A stretch of 50,139 bases of DNA from Lachnoclostridium sp. (lineage in GTDB: Bacteria; Bacillota; Clostridia; Lachnospirales; Lachnospiraceae). The translations under genes and the position numbers were made by a program. Shown piece by piece: positions 24,816 to 33,499 of the stretch; the stretch's first letter is position 1, and every line of letters starts with the position of its first letter. The DNA lies in NCBI GenBank assembly GCA_023665475.1, contig JAMPEB010000021.1, positions 1 through 50,139 of the forward strand, given 5' to 3'. Under the pieces are notes generated by a model that searched no databases, was not told the DNA's origin, and saw nothing but the letters and a program-made list of their open reading frames with translations.

Positions 24816-25781
24816 ATGAGCGAACTGGATAAGAGCAGATTGAAAGATCCGGATTATATGGCGCAGAAAATGGCGGATTGTGAGGCGGAAATTCAAAAAG
24901 GGATTATCGGACAGCGTGAAATTATACGACAAGTCATGCTTGCCATGCTGACAGGGGGCAATGTGCTGTTGGAAGGTATGCCGGGACTGGGCAAGACCAG
25001 ATTGGTCAGTACCGTTGCAAAAGTTTTTGATTTGTCTTTTAAAAGAATTCAGTTTACGCCGGATTTAATGCCCAGCGATGTAACGGGAACAAATATTATC
25101 ATTAAGAATGAAGGAGGAAGTGCGTTCTCCTTTGAAAAAGGACCTATTTTCGCCAATCTGATTCTGGCGGACGAAATTAACCGCGCCACTCCCAAGACGC
25201 AGTCCGCATTGTTGGAGGCTATGCAGGAACATACGGTGACGGTGGGAAATGACAGTCATGCTCTTGCAGAGCCTTTCTTTGTGCTGGCAACCCAGAATCC
25301 CATTGAGAATGAGGGAACCTATCCCCTGCCGGAGGCGCAGTTGGACCGCTTTATGTTTAAAATTCTTGTGAATTTTCCTTCCAAGGAGGAATTGAAGGGA
25401 ATTGTGGAACTTACGGAGAACAGTCGGGCTGCCGTCATTGAAAAGCAGATGGACGGCGAAGGGCTGCTTGCGGCAAGGGATTTGGTGAGTCAGATTCCCA
25501 TTGCGGACGCGGTGATGGACTTTTTGCTGAATATTGTCATGGCGACCCATGAAGCAAATCCGTATATCAGGGAAGGTGCGAGTCCCAGAGCGGCTCAGGC
25601 TCTGATTCGCTCCTCAAGGGCGAAAGCATTTTTGGAGGGAAGGTTCAATGTTTCCTTCCAAGATGTGGAACAAATGGCATATCCGGTGCTCCGGCACCGC
25701 CTGATTCTCAGTTTTGACGCTATTAGCGAGGGAGTGGGGGAGGACGAGATCATTCGCCGGATTTTAACGGATAAAGCGTGA
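24816..25781 (+). CDS. MoxR family AAA+ ATPase
   Basis: 321-residue cytoplasmic chaperone-like ATPase. Walker A is GMPGLGKT near residue 56, RIQFTPDLMPSDVTG is the family signature, Walker B is LILADEINRATPKTQSALLEAMQE (arginine included), and sensor 1 is FVLATQNPIENEGTYPLPEAQLDRF. The C-terminal lid has GASPRAAQALIRSSRAKAFLEGR. The ATG at 24816 is chosen over 24786 because aaagaggag lies just upstream. MoxR ATPases usually mature or insert metal into partner proteins, often together with VWA proteins. The DUF58 and triple-VWA genes immediately downstream are its probable partners. Confidence 0.95.
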   Translation: MSELDKSRLKDPDYMAQKMADCEAEIQKGIIGQREIIRQVMLAMLTGGNVLLEGMPGLGKTRLVSTVAKVFDLSFKRIQFTPDLMPSDVTGTNIIIKNEGGSAFSFEKGPIFANLILADEINRATPKTQSALLEAMQEHTVTVGNDSHALAEPFFVLATQNPIENEGTYPLPEAQLDRFMFKILVNFPSKEELKGIVELTENSRAAVIEKQMDGEGLLAARDLVSQIPIADAVMDFLLNIVMATHEANPYIREGASPRAAQALIRSSRAKAFLEGRFNVSFQDVEQMAYPVLRHRLILSFDAISEGVGEDEIIRRILTDKA

Positions 25782-25783
25782 AG

Positions 25784-25824
25784 AGAATTTCTAAGCCCGC
25801 AGAGGACGCGGACTAAGAAATTCT
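25784..25824. repeat. hairpin repeat element, copy 2
   Basis: AGAATTTCT (25784-25792) pairs with AGAAATTCT (25816-25824). Then comes an A-A mismatch, AG/CT, a short CCGC/GCGG stem with one mismatch, and the loop agaggac. It has the same architecture as the hairpin at 3350-3409, with compensating changes in the stem. A further 9 bp hairpin, GAAGAACGC/GCGTTCTTC (25838-25862), follows it. Confidence 0.65.
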
Positions 25825-25876
25825 AAAGCTTCACACCGAAGAACGCAAAACAGGCGTTCTTCCGGGAAGATTGAGC

Positions 25877-25912
25877 ATTAAAATGCCGCTTGCGCGGCGG
25901 AATGAGAGGAAA
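25877..25912 (+). repeat. 36-base leader repeat carrying a ribosome binding site, copy B
   Basis: Nearly identical to 23363-23398 (a single G to A change). It contains GCCGC-ttgc-GCGGC and ends in gagaggaaa, the ribosome binding site of the DUF58 gene. The hairpin sits about 10 bases before the Shine-Dalgarno bases and could affect translation or protect the mRNA. Confidence 0.85.
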
Positions 25913-25916
25913 TATG

Positions 25917-26795
25917 ATGCCGGATGCCGCGTTTTTTGAAAAGCTGTCAAGACTCAGGCTTGCCATGGGACACAGGGCTTCCATGAATCTCATGGGAAAC
26001 CGCAAATCCATGCAAAAGGGTTCCTCCACGGAATTTTCCGATTTCAGAGAGTATATGCCGGGGGACGATATCCGCCGTATTGACTGGAACGCCTATGGCC
26101 GATTGGACAGATTTTATGTAAAAGAATATATGGAGGAAAAGGAAGCTGTCATTTCTATTTTGATTGATACCAGCGCCTCCATGGAATACGGGGAGAAGAA
26201 AAAGAGTGAGCTTTGTCTTACGCTTGCGGCGGCGCTTGGCTATCTGGGGATTTCCGATATGGATAGGGTAGTGCTCTATGATATGCGGAATATGCAGCAG
26301 CCTTTTGCAGCGGGGGGCAAAAGAAGAGCTCTTCCGTCGATGATACAGTGGCTGGAGCAGCGCAGTTTTGAAGGACAGGCGGATATCTGGGAGAGTGTCT
26401 GCAAACTGCCGCTGAAAGCTTCGGGAGTGACTATTTTGATCAGCGATTTCCTGCAGGAGGCATTTCTGGATGAGGAGCAGGAGACAATGAGGAAAATTCT
26501 TCGTTTTCTGGACTATAGAAAGCAGAAGGCGGTGGTTTTGCATGTGTTGGCAAAAGAGGAACTTTCCGTGGACATTACGGGCACCAGAAATCTTATTGAC
26601 ATGGAGGACAAAAGCACATTGCGGCTTACCTTGGATGCAGGAAGCATAGGGATATATGAAAGGGCGCTGAAAAGCTTTTTGGAAGGGATGAAAAGAAGCT
26701 GTGCAAAAGGGGGAGCCTTTTACGGACTTTGTGATACTGGGACGGATATTTATCAACTGATTTTTCAGGATTTAAGGATGCTATATGATATTTGA
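25917..26795 (+). CDS. DUF58 domain protein (VWA-like, MoxR partner)
   Basis: 292 residues (ATG at 25914 or 25917; the second has the better distance to gagagga). The DUF58 signature is clear: STEFSDFREYMPGDDIRRIDWNAYGRLDRFYVKEYMEEKEA (residues about 40-80), then ISILIDTSASMEYG with the metal-ion-dependent adhesion motif DTSAS. No transmembrane segment is seen, so it is cytoplasmic or peripheral. The start of the next gene overlaps its end by 11 bases. DUF58 proteins are encoded beside MoxR ATPases across bacteria and are thought to be their partners. The inserted leader repeat and hairpins upstream suggest its translation is set separately from that of MoxR. Confidence 0.92.
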   Translation: MPDAAFFEKLSRLRLAMGHRASMNLMGNRKSMQKGSSTEFSDFREYMPGDDIRRIDWNAYGRLDRFYVKEYMEEKEAVISILIDTSASMEYGEKKKSELCLTLAAALGYLGISDMDRVVLYDMRNMQQPFAAGGKRRALPSMIQWLEQRSFEGQADIWESVCKLPLKASGVTILISDFLQEAFLDEEQETMRKILRFLDYRKQKAVVLHVLAKEELSVDITGTRNLIDMEDKSTLRLTLDAGSIGIYERALKSFLEGMKRSCAKGGAFYGLCDTGTDIYQLIFQDLRMLYDI

Positions 26796-29700
26796 GAGCT
26801 TATGGCCGCTGTTTTTTCTGGCAGCGGTTCCCATTATTATAATTTTATATTTGTTAAAGCCCAAGGGCGTGGATTATCTGATATCCTCAAACCTTCTCTG
26901 GCAGAGGCTGTTGAAAAACCGGCAGTCCAAGACCTTTTTTGAGAAGTTTGTGCATAATATCCTGATGTATCTGCAGATTCTGATTATCCTTCTGATGGTC
27001 GTTGCGCTGATGTCCCCGTTTATCAGGAGGGAAAGCAGGGGCGGAGGCAGGAAAATACTGCTGATAGATGTAAGCGCAAGCATGCAGCACCAAGATGCAT
27101 CGGGCAAAAGCCGCATAGAGGAAGCAGTGGAGCAGGCATGTGATTATGTGAGAACATCAGGTGATACACAGTTTTCCGTTGTGACGGCGGATGTTACAGG
27201 AGCAAAGCTTTTGGCGGTGGATATCAGCGATAAGGCAAGCCTGATGCAGACGCTGAGGGGTCTTACCTGTAGTGACGGCGGAGGGAATCTGACGCAGGCG
27301 CAGGGCGTGCTGGATGCGTTAGCGGGAGATACGCAGGAGAATGCCGCGGATTTGCTGGTATATACGGACGGGGACGGAGCGGCGGAATTTGAACTGCTGC
27401 GAAGCACCGGCGGAAAAGAAATTTATGTGGCGGGGGAACCGGTTTCCAACCTTGCCAATGAGTACACTGTCTTTACCGGACGCGGGGACGGCTTTTACGA
27501 TATTATGGTAAGCGTAACCAATTACAGTGATGAGGAAGCCTCCTGTGATGTCAGTCTCTATGATGAGGAGCAGAAGCTGATTGCGCTTAAACAGTTGAAG
27601 CTTAAACCCTCTGAGAGCAGCGTGTGTTTTTTTGAACAGGTGGATTGGCAGGGACAGGCGATTGAGTCCCGCCTAAACGGAATTATTTTTGACAAGGGAC
27701 AGAGAGACAGTTTAGAGAAGGATAATATTTCCTGGGCAGTCAAGGGTCGGGAAAACCGGATTCAGGGTCTGCTCGTGGGGGATGGCAATATCTTTTTGGA
27801 GAAAGCATATTTTGCCGTAACGGGGGAAAGCATCGCCAAGGCGGACACCGATGGGGCAGCCGCTCCGGCGGACTCCGCTTATAATGTGGTGATTTATGAT
27901 GCGGGTCAGACGCCGAAAGCAGTACAGAATAACAGGCTGCTATTCGGAGACTGGGGGCACAATTCCATCGAAACTTTGCATAATGTAGTGCTGGATATGA
28001 CGGATTGCGACTTAACCGCGGGATTGTCCGGCTTTACAATAGGAGTGAACAAAGCTTACTGCTTTGCGCTGCCGGAGGGAGCGGAGAGCTTTTTGGAATA
28101 CGACGGGAAATGTGTGGGTTATTACAGGGAAGCGGACGGCAGAAAAGAAATTGTGGTGGGTTTTGACATACGGGAATCCGATTTTCCCCTAAGGGCGGAA
28201 TTTCCGGTATTTTTAGCCAATGCCATGATTTATCTGTCAGACACATCGTGGCTTGCCTCCAATATTTATTATGCAGGGGAAGAGATTGCCCTGCAGCCCT
28301 GGGCGGAACCGGACAGGAGTACATTTGACGGCAGACCGGACAAGGCGGGCCTGTATCGGCTGGGAAATGAGGAGTATCAAGAAGCTTATGTGGTAAGATT
28401 CCGAACGGATACGGAATCGGATGGCAGAGCGGAAGCGGTTTCCGTCAGCGATTTGGACGAGCGGCAGATGCAAAAGGTTAAGCATACCTTGAGAAATATT
28501 TTCCTGTTGTTTGTTCTGGCGCTTTTGGTGATAGAGTGGATTATCTATGTGAAGCAGATGCGTTACCGAGGGAAATTTTACCTGATAGTAAGGGGCGCGG
28601 TGCTTATATGTATCCTGCTGGCGCTTTTTGGCTTACAGATTCATTTGGGCAGCAATAAGACGGCAACCATATTTGTGGTGGATTTGTCCAACAGCAATGA
28701 AGAGCATCTGGAGGATATGAAAGATTATCTGAGCGACACCATAAGGGCAATGCCCTCAGGAAATGTTTATGGAATTGTAACCTTTGGAAAGGATACGCTG
28801 ATAGAACAGTTCCTGACGGCGGAGAACCGTTATGGGGGGCTTTTGACAACGCCGGAAAAATCCGCAACCAATTTTGAGGATGCCGTTTCAAAGGCTCTTA
28901 CCATGATTCCGGAAAACTGTAACGGCAGGCTTGTGGTTCTTACGGACGGCAAAGAAACAAGAGGAGATATCCAGAATATGGCGCAGGCGTTGTCGGTAAG
29001 CAACACACAGTTTTTGACTCTGCTTTATGAAAGTGAAGAAAGTGCGGACGCCTATATTGAAAATGTGATTCTGCCCTCCTATCTGCACCCCGGAGATAAA
29101 TATTCCGTTACAGTGCTGGTGGAAAGCAATTACGATACGGATGCGGTGCTGGAACTTTATAGCGGCAGCAGTCAGATAGGGGCTAACAGCGTGCATCTGA
29201 ATAAGGGCGGCAACCGTTTTGTGTTCAGCTCACAGGTGGATGAAAATATGGCGGGCGGTTCCACGGAGAGTCTTCGGGTACAGGTGTATGCCAGGGGAGA
29301 TATCTGTCCGGAAAATGATTTTTATAATGCATATTCCGTGGTGGAAACGCCCCCTAAGGTGCTGGTGATTTCGGGAAGCGGTGTTAACGCCTCGGGATTT
29401 GCCTCTGTGCTAAATGCCGCAGGCTGTGATTATAGCATAGTTTCCGCGCTTAACGCGCCGGATGACATTGATGCCATGCTGGACTATAAGAGCATTATTC
29501 TGGTGGATACCTATATTGATGATTTGCCTCAGGGATTTCTGAATCATCTGGAAAGCTATGTGAAGGATTATGGCTGCGGGTTTGTCTGCTGCGGAGGGGA
29601 AAACAGTTTTGCCTTGGGAGGCTACCGGGGTACGGTGCTGGAAACCGTGCTGCCGGTGGACATGATGCTTCGGAGTATGAATGAAAAACCTTCCATGGCA

Positions 29701-31245
29701 ATGGTTATGGTGATTGACCATTCCGGCAGTATGAGCAGTGTGGCGGATAACAGCGGTGCCAGCAATCTGGACATTGCCATCCGCTCCGCCTGCGTTGCAG
29801 TGGATAATCTGCTGGATGAGGATTATGTGGGGATTCTGACTTTTGATGACAAATATGAGTGGCAGGTGGAGCTTGACCATGCAGGGAACAGAGGAGAAAT
29901 CAAGAAGAAGATTGAAGAGATTAAGGAAGGAGGCGGAACCACCATTAAACCGTCCTTACAGGAAGCCTGCGATGTTCTGGCAAAGAGCGATGCATCCGTC
30001 AAGCATGTGGTGCTTCTGACGGACGGAATGGGAGAGACTTCAGATTATTCCGATGTGGTGAAAGCCTATACCGATAACGGTATCACATTATCTACCGTTG
30101 CAGTGGGAACCGGCTCGGATACACAGCTTTTGGAGCATTTGGCGGATCAATGCGGGGGCAGATACTATTATTCGGATATATCCAGCGATATTCCGAGAAT
30201 TTTTGCCCAGGAAGTCTTTTTGGGAGGAGACAGTTATATCCAGAACGGAGCTTTTGCCTTACAGGTGCAGGGGAGCCATGAGCTGACAGGAAATCTTTTT
30301 ACCGGGGGATGGCCGCTTCTTTACGGTTATATTTCCTCTACGCCAAAGACGGCGTCCAATCCGGTTATCAAGTCCGCAGAGAAGGGGGACCCCATTCTCA
30401 CCGTATGGCAGTACGGGCTGGGCAGAACGGCAGCATGGAACAGTGATGTCACCGGAGAGTGGAGCGGCGCGTTTGCGGGACAGGATGATTATGTGCAGAT
30501 GTGGAAGAGAATTGTGGATTATTCTGCGGGCAATGTCAGTATGGGGGAAGACAGCGTGGATGTGGTGTCCGTGGGAGAGAGGACGGAAGTGGTTTACCGC
30601 ACGCAGGATTACGGCAGCGGGACTCAGATTCTGGTAACGGTTATTGACCCGGAGGGAAATGCCACGGAAGAAAAACTTCACGCAGCGGCGCCCGGAAAAT
30701 ATATGGCGGAACTTTCCACACCGCAGACGGGATTATATCACTTTAACATACGGCGGACGGAAGACGGCGAGATACAAAATTATATGACAACAGCTACTGC
30801 GGTGCAATTTTCCGATGAATACAAGTTTGATGTCAGCACGGCGGCTTATTTAAAATTTGCGGAACAGTACGGCAGGATGATTACAGAGGAAGATTCCGTC
30901 TGGACCCGCATCAATGCGAAAGCGAGGAGCAGCTATTCCCTGACAAACTGGCTGTTGGCGCTTGCAATCTGCCTGTTTCTGGCGGATGTGGCAATGAGGC
31001 GTTTTCAATATACTCCAAAATGGAGTCATGCGGGGAGCGGCGGGCGTAAAAAGCCTGAGAATCAGGCTGGGCCTAAGGTGCAGGAAGCTGTGGAAGAACA
31101 AAGCGCTCCGGCTCCTGAAAAGGAACCGGCTCCAACTACAAAGAAGGCGCCGAAAAAAGCCGGAAAACCTAAGAAGTCCAGAGAATCGGAACAGACCTTG
31201 GACACATCGGCTCTGCTAAAGAAAAAGGATGACAGGAATATCTGA
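26785..31245 (+). CDS. giant membrane protein with three VWA domains (BatA-like N-terminus)
   Basis: 1486 residues. The N-terminal 80 residues are the BatA/aerotolerance type (two helices and the motif LLKPKGVDYLISSNLLWQRL). VWA 1 begins near residue 92 with a MIDAS LIDVSASM. A beta-rich region is followed by two helices at about 570-590 and 597-618. VWA 2 begins near 626 (VVDLSNS, last MIDAS Ser present but the site is degenerate). A GATase-like domain at about 855-950 (VLVISGSG, CCGGENSFALGG) leads into VWA 3 with the canonical MIDAS VIDHSGSMS near 976. A final helix lies near 1390, then a Lys/Pro/Glu-rich cytoplasmic tail. In other bacteria these parts occur as separate BatA and BatB-like proteins, so this looks like a fusion. 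Partners are probably MoxR and DUF58, encoded just upstream. Confidence 0.88.
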   Translation: MIFESLWPLFFLAAVPIIIILYLLKPKGVDYLISSNLLWQRLLKNRQSKTFFEKFVHNILMYLQILIILLMVVALMSPFIRRESRGGGRKILLIDVSASMQHQDASGKSRIEEAVEQACDYVRTSGDTQFSVVTADVTGAKLLAVDISDKASLMQTLRGLTCSDGGGNLTQAQGVLDALAGDTQENAADLLVYTDGDGAAEFELLRSTGGKEIYVAGEPVSNLANEYTVFTGRGDGFYDIMVSVTNYSDEEASCDVSLYDEEQKLIALKQLKLKPSESSVCFFEQVDWQGQAIESRLNGIIFDKGQRDSLEKDNISWAVKGRENRIQGLLVGDGNIFLEKAYFAVTGESIAKADTDGAAAPADSAYNVVIYDAGQTPKAVQNNRLLFGDWGHNSIETLHNVVLDMTDCDLTAGLSGFTIGVNKAYCFALPEGAESFLEYDGKCVGYYREADGRKEIVVGFDIRESDFPLRAEFPVFLANAMIYLSDTSWLASNIYYAGEEIALQPWAEPDRSTFDGRPDKAGLYRLGNEEYQEAYVVRFRTDTESDGRAEAVSVSDLDERQMQKVKHTLRNIFLLFVLALLVIEWIIYVKQMRYRGKFYLIVRGAVLICILLALFGLQIHLGSNKTATIFVVDLSNSNEEHLEDMKDYLSDTIRAMPSGNVYGIVTFGKDTLIEQFLTAENRYGGLLTTPEKSATNFEDAVSKALTMIPENCNGRLVVLTDGKETRGDIQNMAQALSVSNTQFLTLLYESEESADAYIENVILPSYLHPGDKYSVTVLVESNYDTDAVLELYSGSSQIGANSVHLNKGGNRFVFSSQVDENMAGGSTESLRVQVYARGDICPENDFYNAYSVVETPPKVLVISGSGVNASGFASVLNAAGCDYSIVSALNAPDDIDAMLDYKSIILVDTYIDDLPQGFLNHLESYVKDYGCGFVCCGGENSFALGGYRGTVLETVLPVDMMLRSMNEKPSMAMVMVIDHSGSMSSVADNSGASNLDIAIRSACVAVDNLLDEDYVGILTFDDKYEWQVELDHAGNRGEIKKKIEEIKEGGGTTIKPSLQEACDVLAKSDASVKHVVLLTDGMGETSDYSDVVKAYTDNGITLSTVAVGTGSDTQLLEHLADQCGGRYYYSDISSDIPRIFAQEVFLGGDSYIQNGAFALQVQGSHELTGNLFTGGWPLLYGYISSTPKTASNPVIKSAEKGDPILTVWQYGLGRTAAWNSDVTGEWSGAFAGQDDYVQMWKRIVDYSAGNVSMGEDSVDVVSVGERTEVVYRTQDYGSGTQILVTVIDPEGNATEEKLHAAAPGKYMAELSTPQTGLYHFNIRRTEDGEIQNYMTTATAVQFSDEYKFDVSTAAYLKFAEQYGRMITEEDSVWTRINAKARSSYSLTNWLLALAICLFLADVAMRRFQYTPKWSHAGSGGRKKPENQAGPKVQEAVEEQSAPAPEKEPAPTTKKAPKKAGKPKKSRESEQTLDTSALLKKKDDRNI

Positions 31246-32389
31246 GAGTCAGGCACACCCTGACGCAAAAGGCGTATCATATTATATGGAACGCAGCAGA
31301 AGAATTATCCGGATAAGCATAATAAGCCTTGTGGTCAACCTGATGTTGGTGGGCTGCAAGGCTTTTGTGGGTTTTCTGACAGGCTCTGTGGCAGTGGTCA
31401 TGGACGCGGTCAATAATTTGAGCGACGCTCTGTCCAGCGTGATTACCATAGTGGGAACCGGACTGGCAAGCAAGGACCCCGACAAGAAACACCCTTACGG
31501 ATACGGCAGGGTGGAGTATGTGGCGGCGGTCACCATAGGGGCGATTGTGCTGTGGGCGGGACTGACTTCCTTCAAGGAAGCCTTTCTTGCCATTCTTCAT
31601 CCGGAGGCGTCGGTTTATCCTTATGTTTCGCTTCTGATTATTACGGCAGGCGTATTTGTGAAATTTTTTATGGGAAGATATGTCATTGCCCAAGGGAAAA
31701 AATATCATTCGCAGTCCCTTACGGCGTCCGGCAGGGAAGCCTTGTTTGACTGCGCGATTTCCCTGTCTACGCTGCTTGCTGCGGGCATCAGTCTTTTGTT
31801 CCGGATAAGCGTGGAAGGATGGTTTGGGGCGGTGATTGCCGCATTTATCGTAAAGGCGGGAGTCGAAGTTCTGGCGGAAAGTTTAAACGGAATTATCGGT
31901 TCCAGAGTGGAAAGAGAGTTGTCCGCAGAGTTAAAGCGGCGGATTTGCCGATATCCCCAAGTTTATGGAGCTTATGATTTGATTTTGCATAAATACGGAC
32001 CGGAGCAGATCATGGGGGCTGTCCGCGTGGAGGTTCCGGAGGATCTGACCGCTGGACAACTGCATTATCTGTTTCGCAGCATTGCCGATGATGTGTACAA
32101 AGAGTACGGAATTATCCTGACCGTAGGGCTGTATGCCGCCAATACGGCGGATTTGCAGGCAGCGCAGATGAAAGATACGCTGTCGGAGCTGATCGGAGGT
32201 TATTCGGAAATTCTGCAGATGCACGGATTTTATGCGGATATGGAGCAAATGACAGTGAGCTTTGATCTGGTGATGGATTTTCATTCCGTTCAAAAGCTGC
32301 AGATTCGGGAAAAAATCTTACAGGATATGGGAAAACGATATCCCCAGTACCGGTTCAGCGCCGTACTGGAGCATGATTTTAGCGACTGA
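31229..32389 (+). CDS. cation diffusion facilitator (CDF) family metal transporter
   Basis: 386-residue antiporter exporting divalent metal. Helices 1-2 contain SLVVNLMLVGCKAFVGFLTGSVAVVMDAVNNLSDALSS, with Asn in place of the His of the common HxxxD site (NNLSD). The HPYGYGRVEYVAAV motif follows, with further helices to about residue 210 and then a cytoplasmic domain that is longer than usual (about 170 residues, two ferredoxin-like halves possible). Its ATG overlaps the end of the VWA gene by 17 bases, with aagaaaaagg upstream, so it is probably the last gene of the module; an alternative ATG at 31286 lacks a good site. The Asn substitution suggests a metal other than zinc, for example manganese, but that is inference. 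Confidence 0.9.
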   Translation: MTGISESQAHPDAKGVSYYMERSRRIIRISIISLVVNLMLVGCKAFVGFLTGSVAVVMDAVNNLSDALSSVITIVGTGLASKDPDKKHPYGYGRVEYVAAVTIGAIVLWAGLTSFKEAFLAILHPEASVYPYVSLLIITAGVFVKFFMGRYVIAQGKKYHSQSLTASGREALFDCAISLSTLLAAGISLLFRISVEGWFGAVIAAFIVKAGVEVLAESLNGIIGSRVERELSAELKRRICRYPQVYGAYDLILHKYGPEQIMGAVRVEVPEDLTAGQLHYLFRSIADDVYKEYGIILTVGLYAANTADLQAAQMKDTLSELIGGYSEILQMHGFYADMEQMTVSFDLVMDFHSVQKLQIREKILQDMGKRYPQYRFSAVLEHDFSD

Positions 32390-32402
32390 AAAGGGCAATT
32401 AC

Positions 32403-32431
32403 TTGTAAATGTGAGTATTTGCTGGTATAAT
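32403..32431 (+). promoter_or_regulatory. promoter of the acyltransferase gene
   Basis: TTGTAA at 32403-32408 and TATAAT at 32426-32431 are separated by 17 bases. It lies just after the stop of the CDF gene and starts a new transcription unit. Confidence 0.65.
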
Positions 32432-32475
32432 GATTCTGCTGTCTTATTATTATAAATATTTTTGGGAGGGTTGCT

Positions 32476-33051
32476 ATGATAAACAGTTTTTATTCGGAAG
32501 AAGAGCTTGCGGGTTTGGGATTAAAGAGTTATGGCAAGGATGTGCTAATCAGCCGCAATGCTGTTTTATATCAGGCGGAGCTTCTGGAAGTAGGAAATCA
32601 TGTCAGGATTGATGATTTTACCACTATCAGCGGCAGGGTGGTTCTGGGGGACTATATTCATATCGCACAGTTCTGCGGCTTGTATGGAGGAGAGAAGGGC
32701 ATTTATATGGAAGATTTTTCAGGACTTTCTTCCAGATGTGTCATTTATGCCACTTCCAATGATTATTCCGGAAATTCCCTGACCAATCCCACGGTTCCCG
32801 CAAAATATAAAACTGCGGATAAAAATGCCGAAGTCCGTCTGGGCAGGCATGTAATAGTGGGCTGTATGTCATTGATTCTGCCGGGCGTGACCATAGGGGA
32901 AGGCAGTTCGGTGGGCGCCATGAGTCTGTGTATGAAATCTTTGGAGCCTTGGGGCGTCTATGCGGGAATTCCGGTAAAGCGAATCAAAGAACGCAGTAAA
33001 AAACTATTGGAGCTGGAAAAAAGTTTGTTGGAAGAACAGGGAGGAGAATAA
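32476..33051 (+). CDS. hexapeptide-repeat acyltransferase
   Basis: 191-residue left-handed beta-helix transferase of the LacA/maltose O-acetyltransferase type. It has repeated (L/I/V)GxxxxI turns: VLISRNAVLY, LLEVGNHVRIDDFTTISG, VVLGDYIHIAQFCGL, then VRLGRHVIVGCMSLILPGVTIGEGSSVGAMSLC and the closing WGVYAGIPVKRIKER. A loop with YATSNDYSGNS may carry the acceptor site. The ribosome binding site is gggagg. It ends 3 bases before a MaoC hydratase gene and is followed by a sugar aminotransferase, so it may acylate an amino sugar made by that enzyme. The acyl donor is presumably acetyl-CoA. Confidence 0.88.
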   Translation: MINSFYSEEELAGLGLKSYGKDVLISRNAVLYQAELLEVGNHVRIDDFTTISGRVVLGDYIHIAQFCGLYGGEKGIYMEDFSGLSSRCVIYATSNDYSGNSLTNPTVPAKYKTADKNAEVRLGRHVIVGCMSLILPGVTIGEGSSVGAMSLCMKSLEPWGVYAGIPVKRIKERSKKLLELEKSLLEEQGGE

Positions 33052-33054
33052 CCC

Positions 33055-33453
33055 ATGGAATTTGTTATCGGACAGAGCGCCGAATTTTCCAAGACTGTCA
33101 GTGAGAGTGATGTGTATCAGTTTGCAGGCATTTGCGGAGACTTTAATCCTGTGCACATCAATGAGGTTTATGCGCAGAATAGTGTTTTTCAGAAAAGAAT
33201 TGTCCACGGGGCGTTGATAAATGCCTTTGTTTCAACGGTTCTGGGAATGTATCTGCCGGGTGAGGGAACGATTTACCTGTCACAGGAAAGCCATTTTAAA
33301 AAGCCGGTCTATATCGGCGATACCGTAACCGCACGGGTGGAAATTACGGATATCAACGAAAAAAGGCGGGCGCATTTGCGGACGACGGTGAAAAATCAGG
33401 CAGATGAGCTGGTGCTGGAGGGCGTGGCGTATGTGAGTCTGCCTACGGCATAA
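33055..33453 (+). CDS. MaoC-like (R)-specific enoyl-CoA hydratase
   Basis: 132-residue single hot-dog domain. The hydratase motif is AGICGDFNPVHINEVYA, with the catalytic Asp and His in D-x4-H spacing. IVHGALINAFVSTVLGMYLPG and KKPVYIGDTVTARVEI complete the family pattern of PhaJ-like enzymes that hydrate trans-2-enoyl-CoA. It is encoded 3 bases after the acyltransferase with its own gaggaga site, so the two are very likely translated from one mRNA. It might supply a 3-hydroxyacyl group for sugar decoration, but a general fatty-acid role is equally possible. Confidence 0.9.
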   Translation: MEFVIGQSAEFSKTVSESDVYQFAGICGDFNPVHINEVYAQNSVFQKRIVHGALINAFVSTVLGMYLPGEGTIYLSQESHFKKPVYIGDTVTARVEITDINEKRRAHLRTTVKNQADELVLEGVAYVSLPTA

Positions 33454-33464
33454 CTTAGAATTTC

Positions 33465-33494
33465 TTTACACACTTATATTCGTAGTGATATAAT
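33465..33494 (+). promoter_or_regulatory. promoter of the sugar aminotransferase gene
   Basis: TTTACA (33465-33470) and a perfect TATAAT (33489-33494), 18 bases apart. It lies 126 bases before the aminotransferase ATG, which leaves a leader of about 120 bases. Confidence 0.6.
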
Positions 33495-33499
33495 ATATT

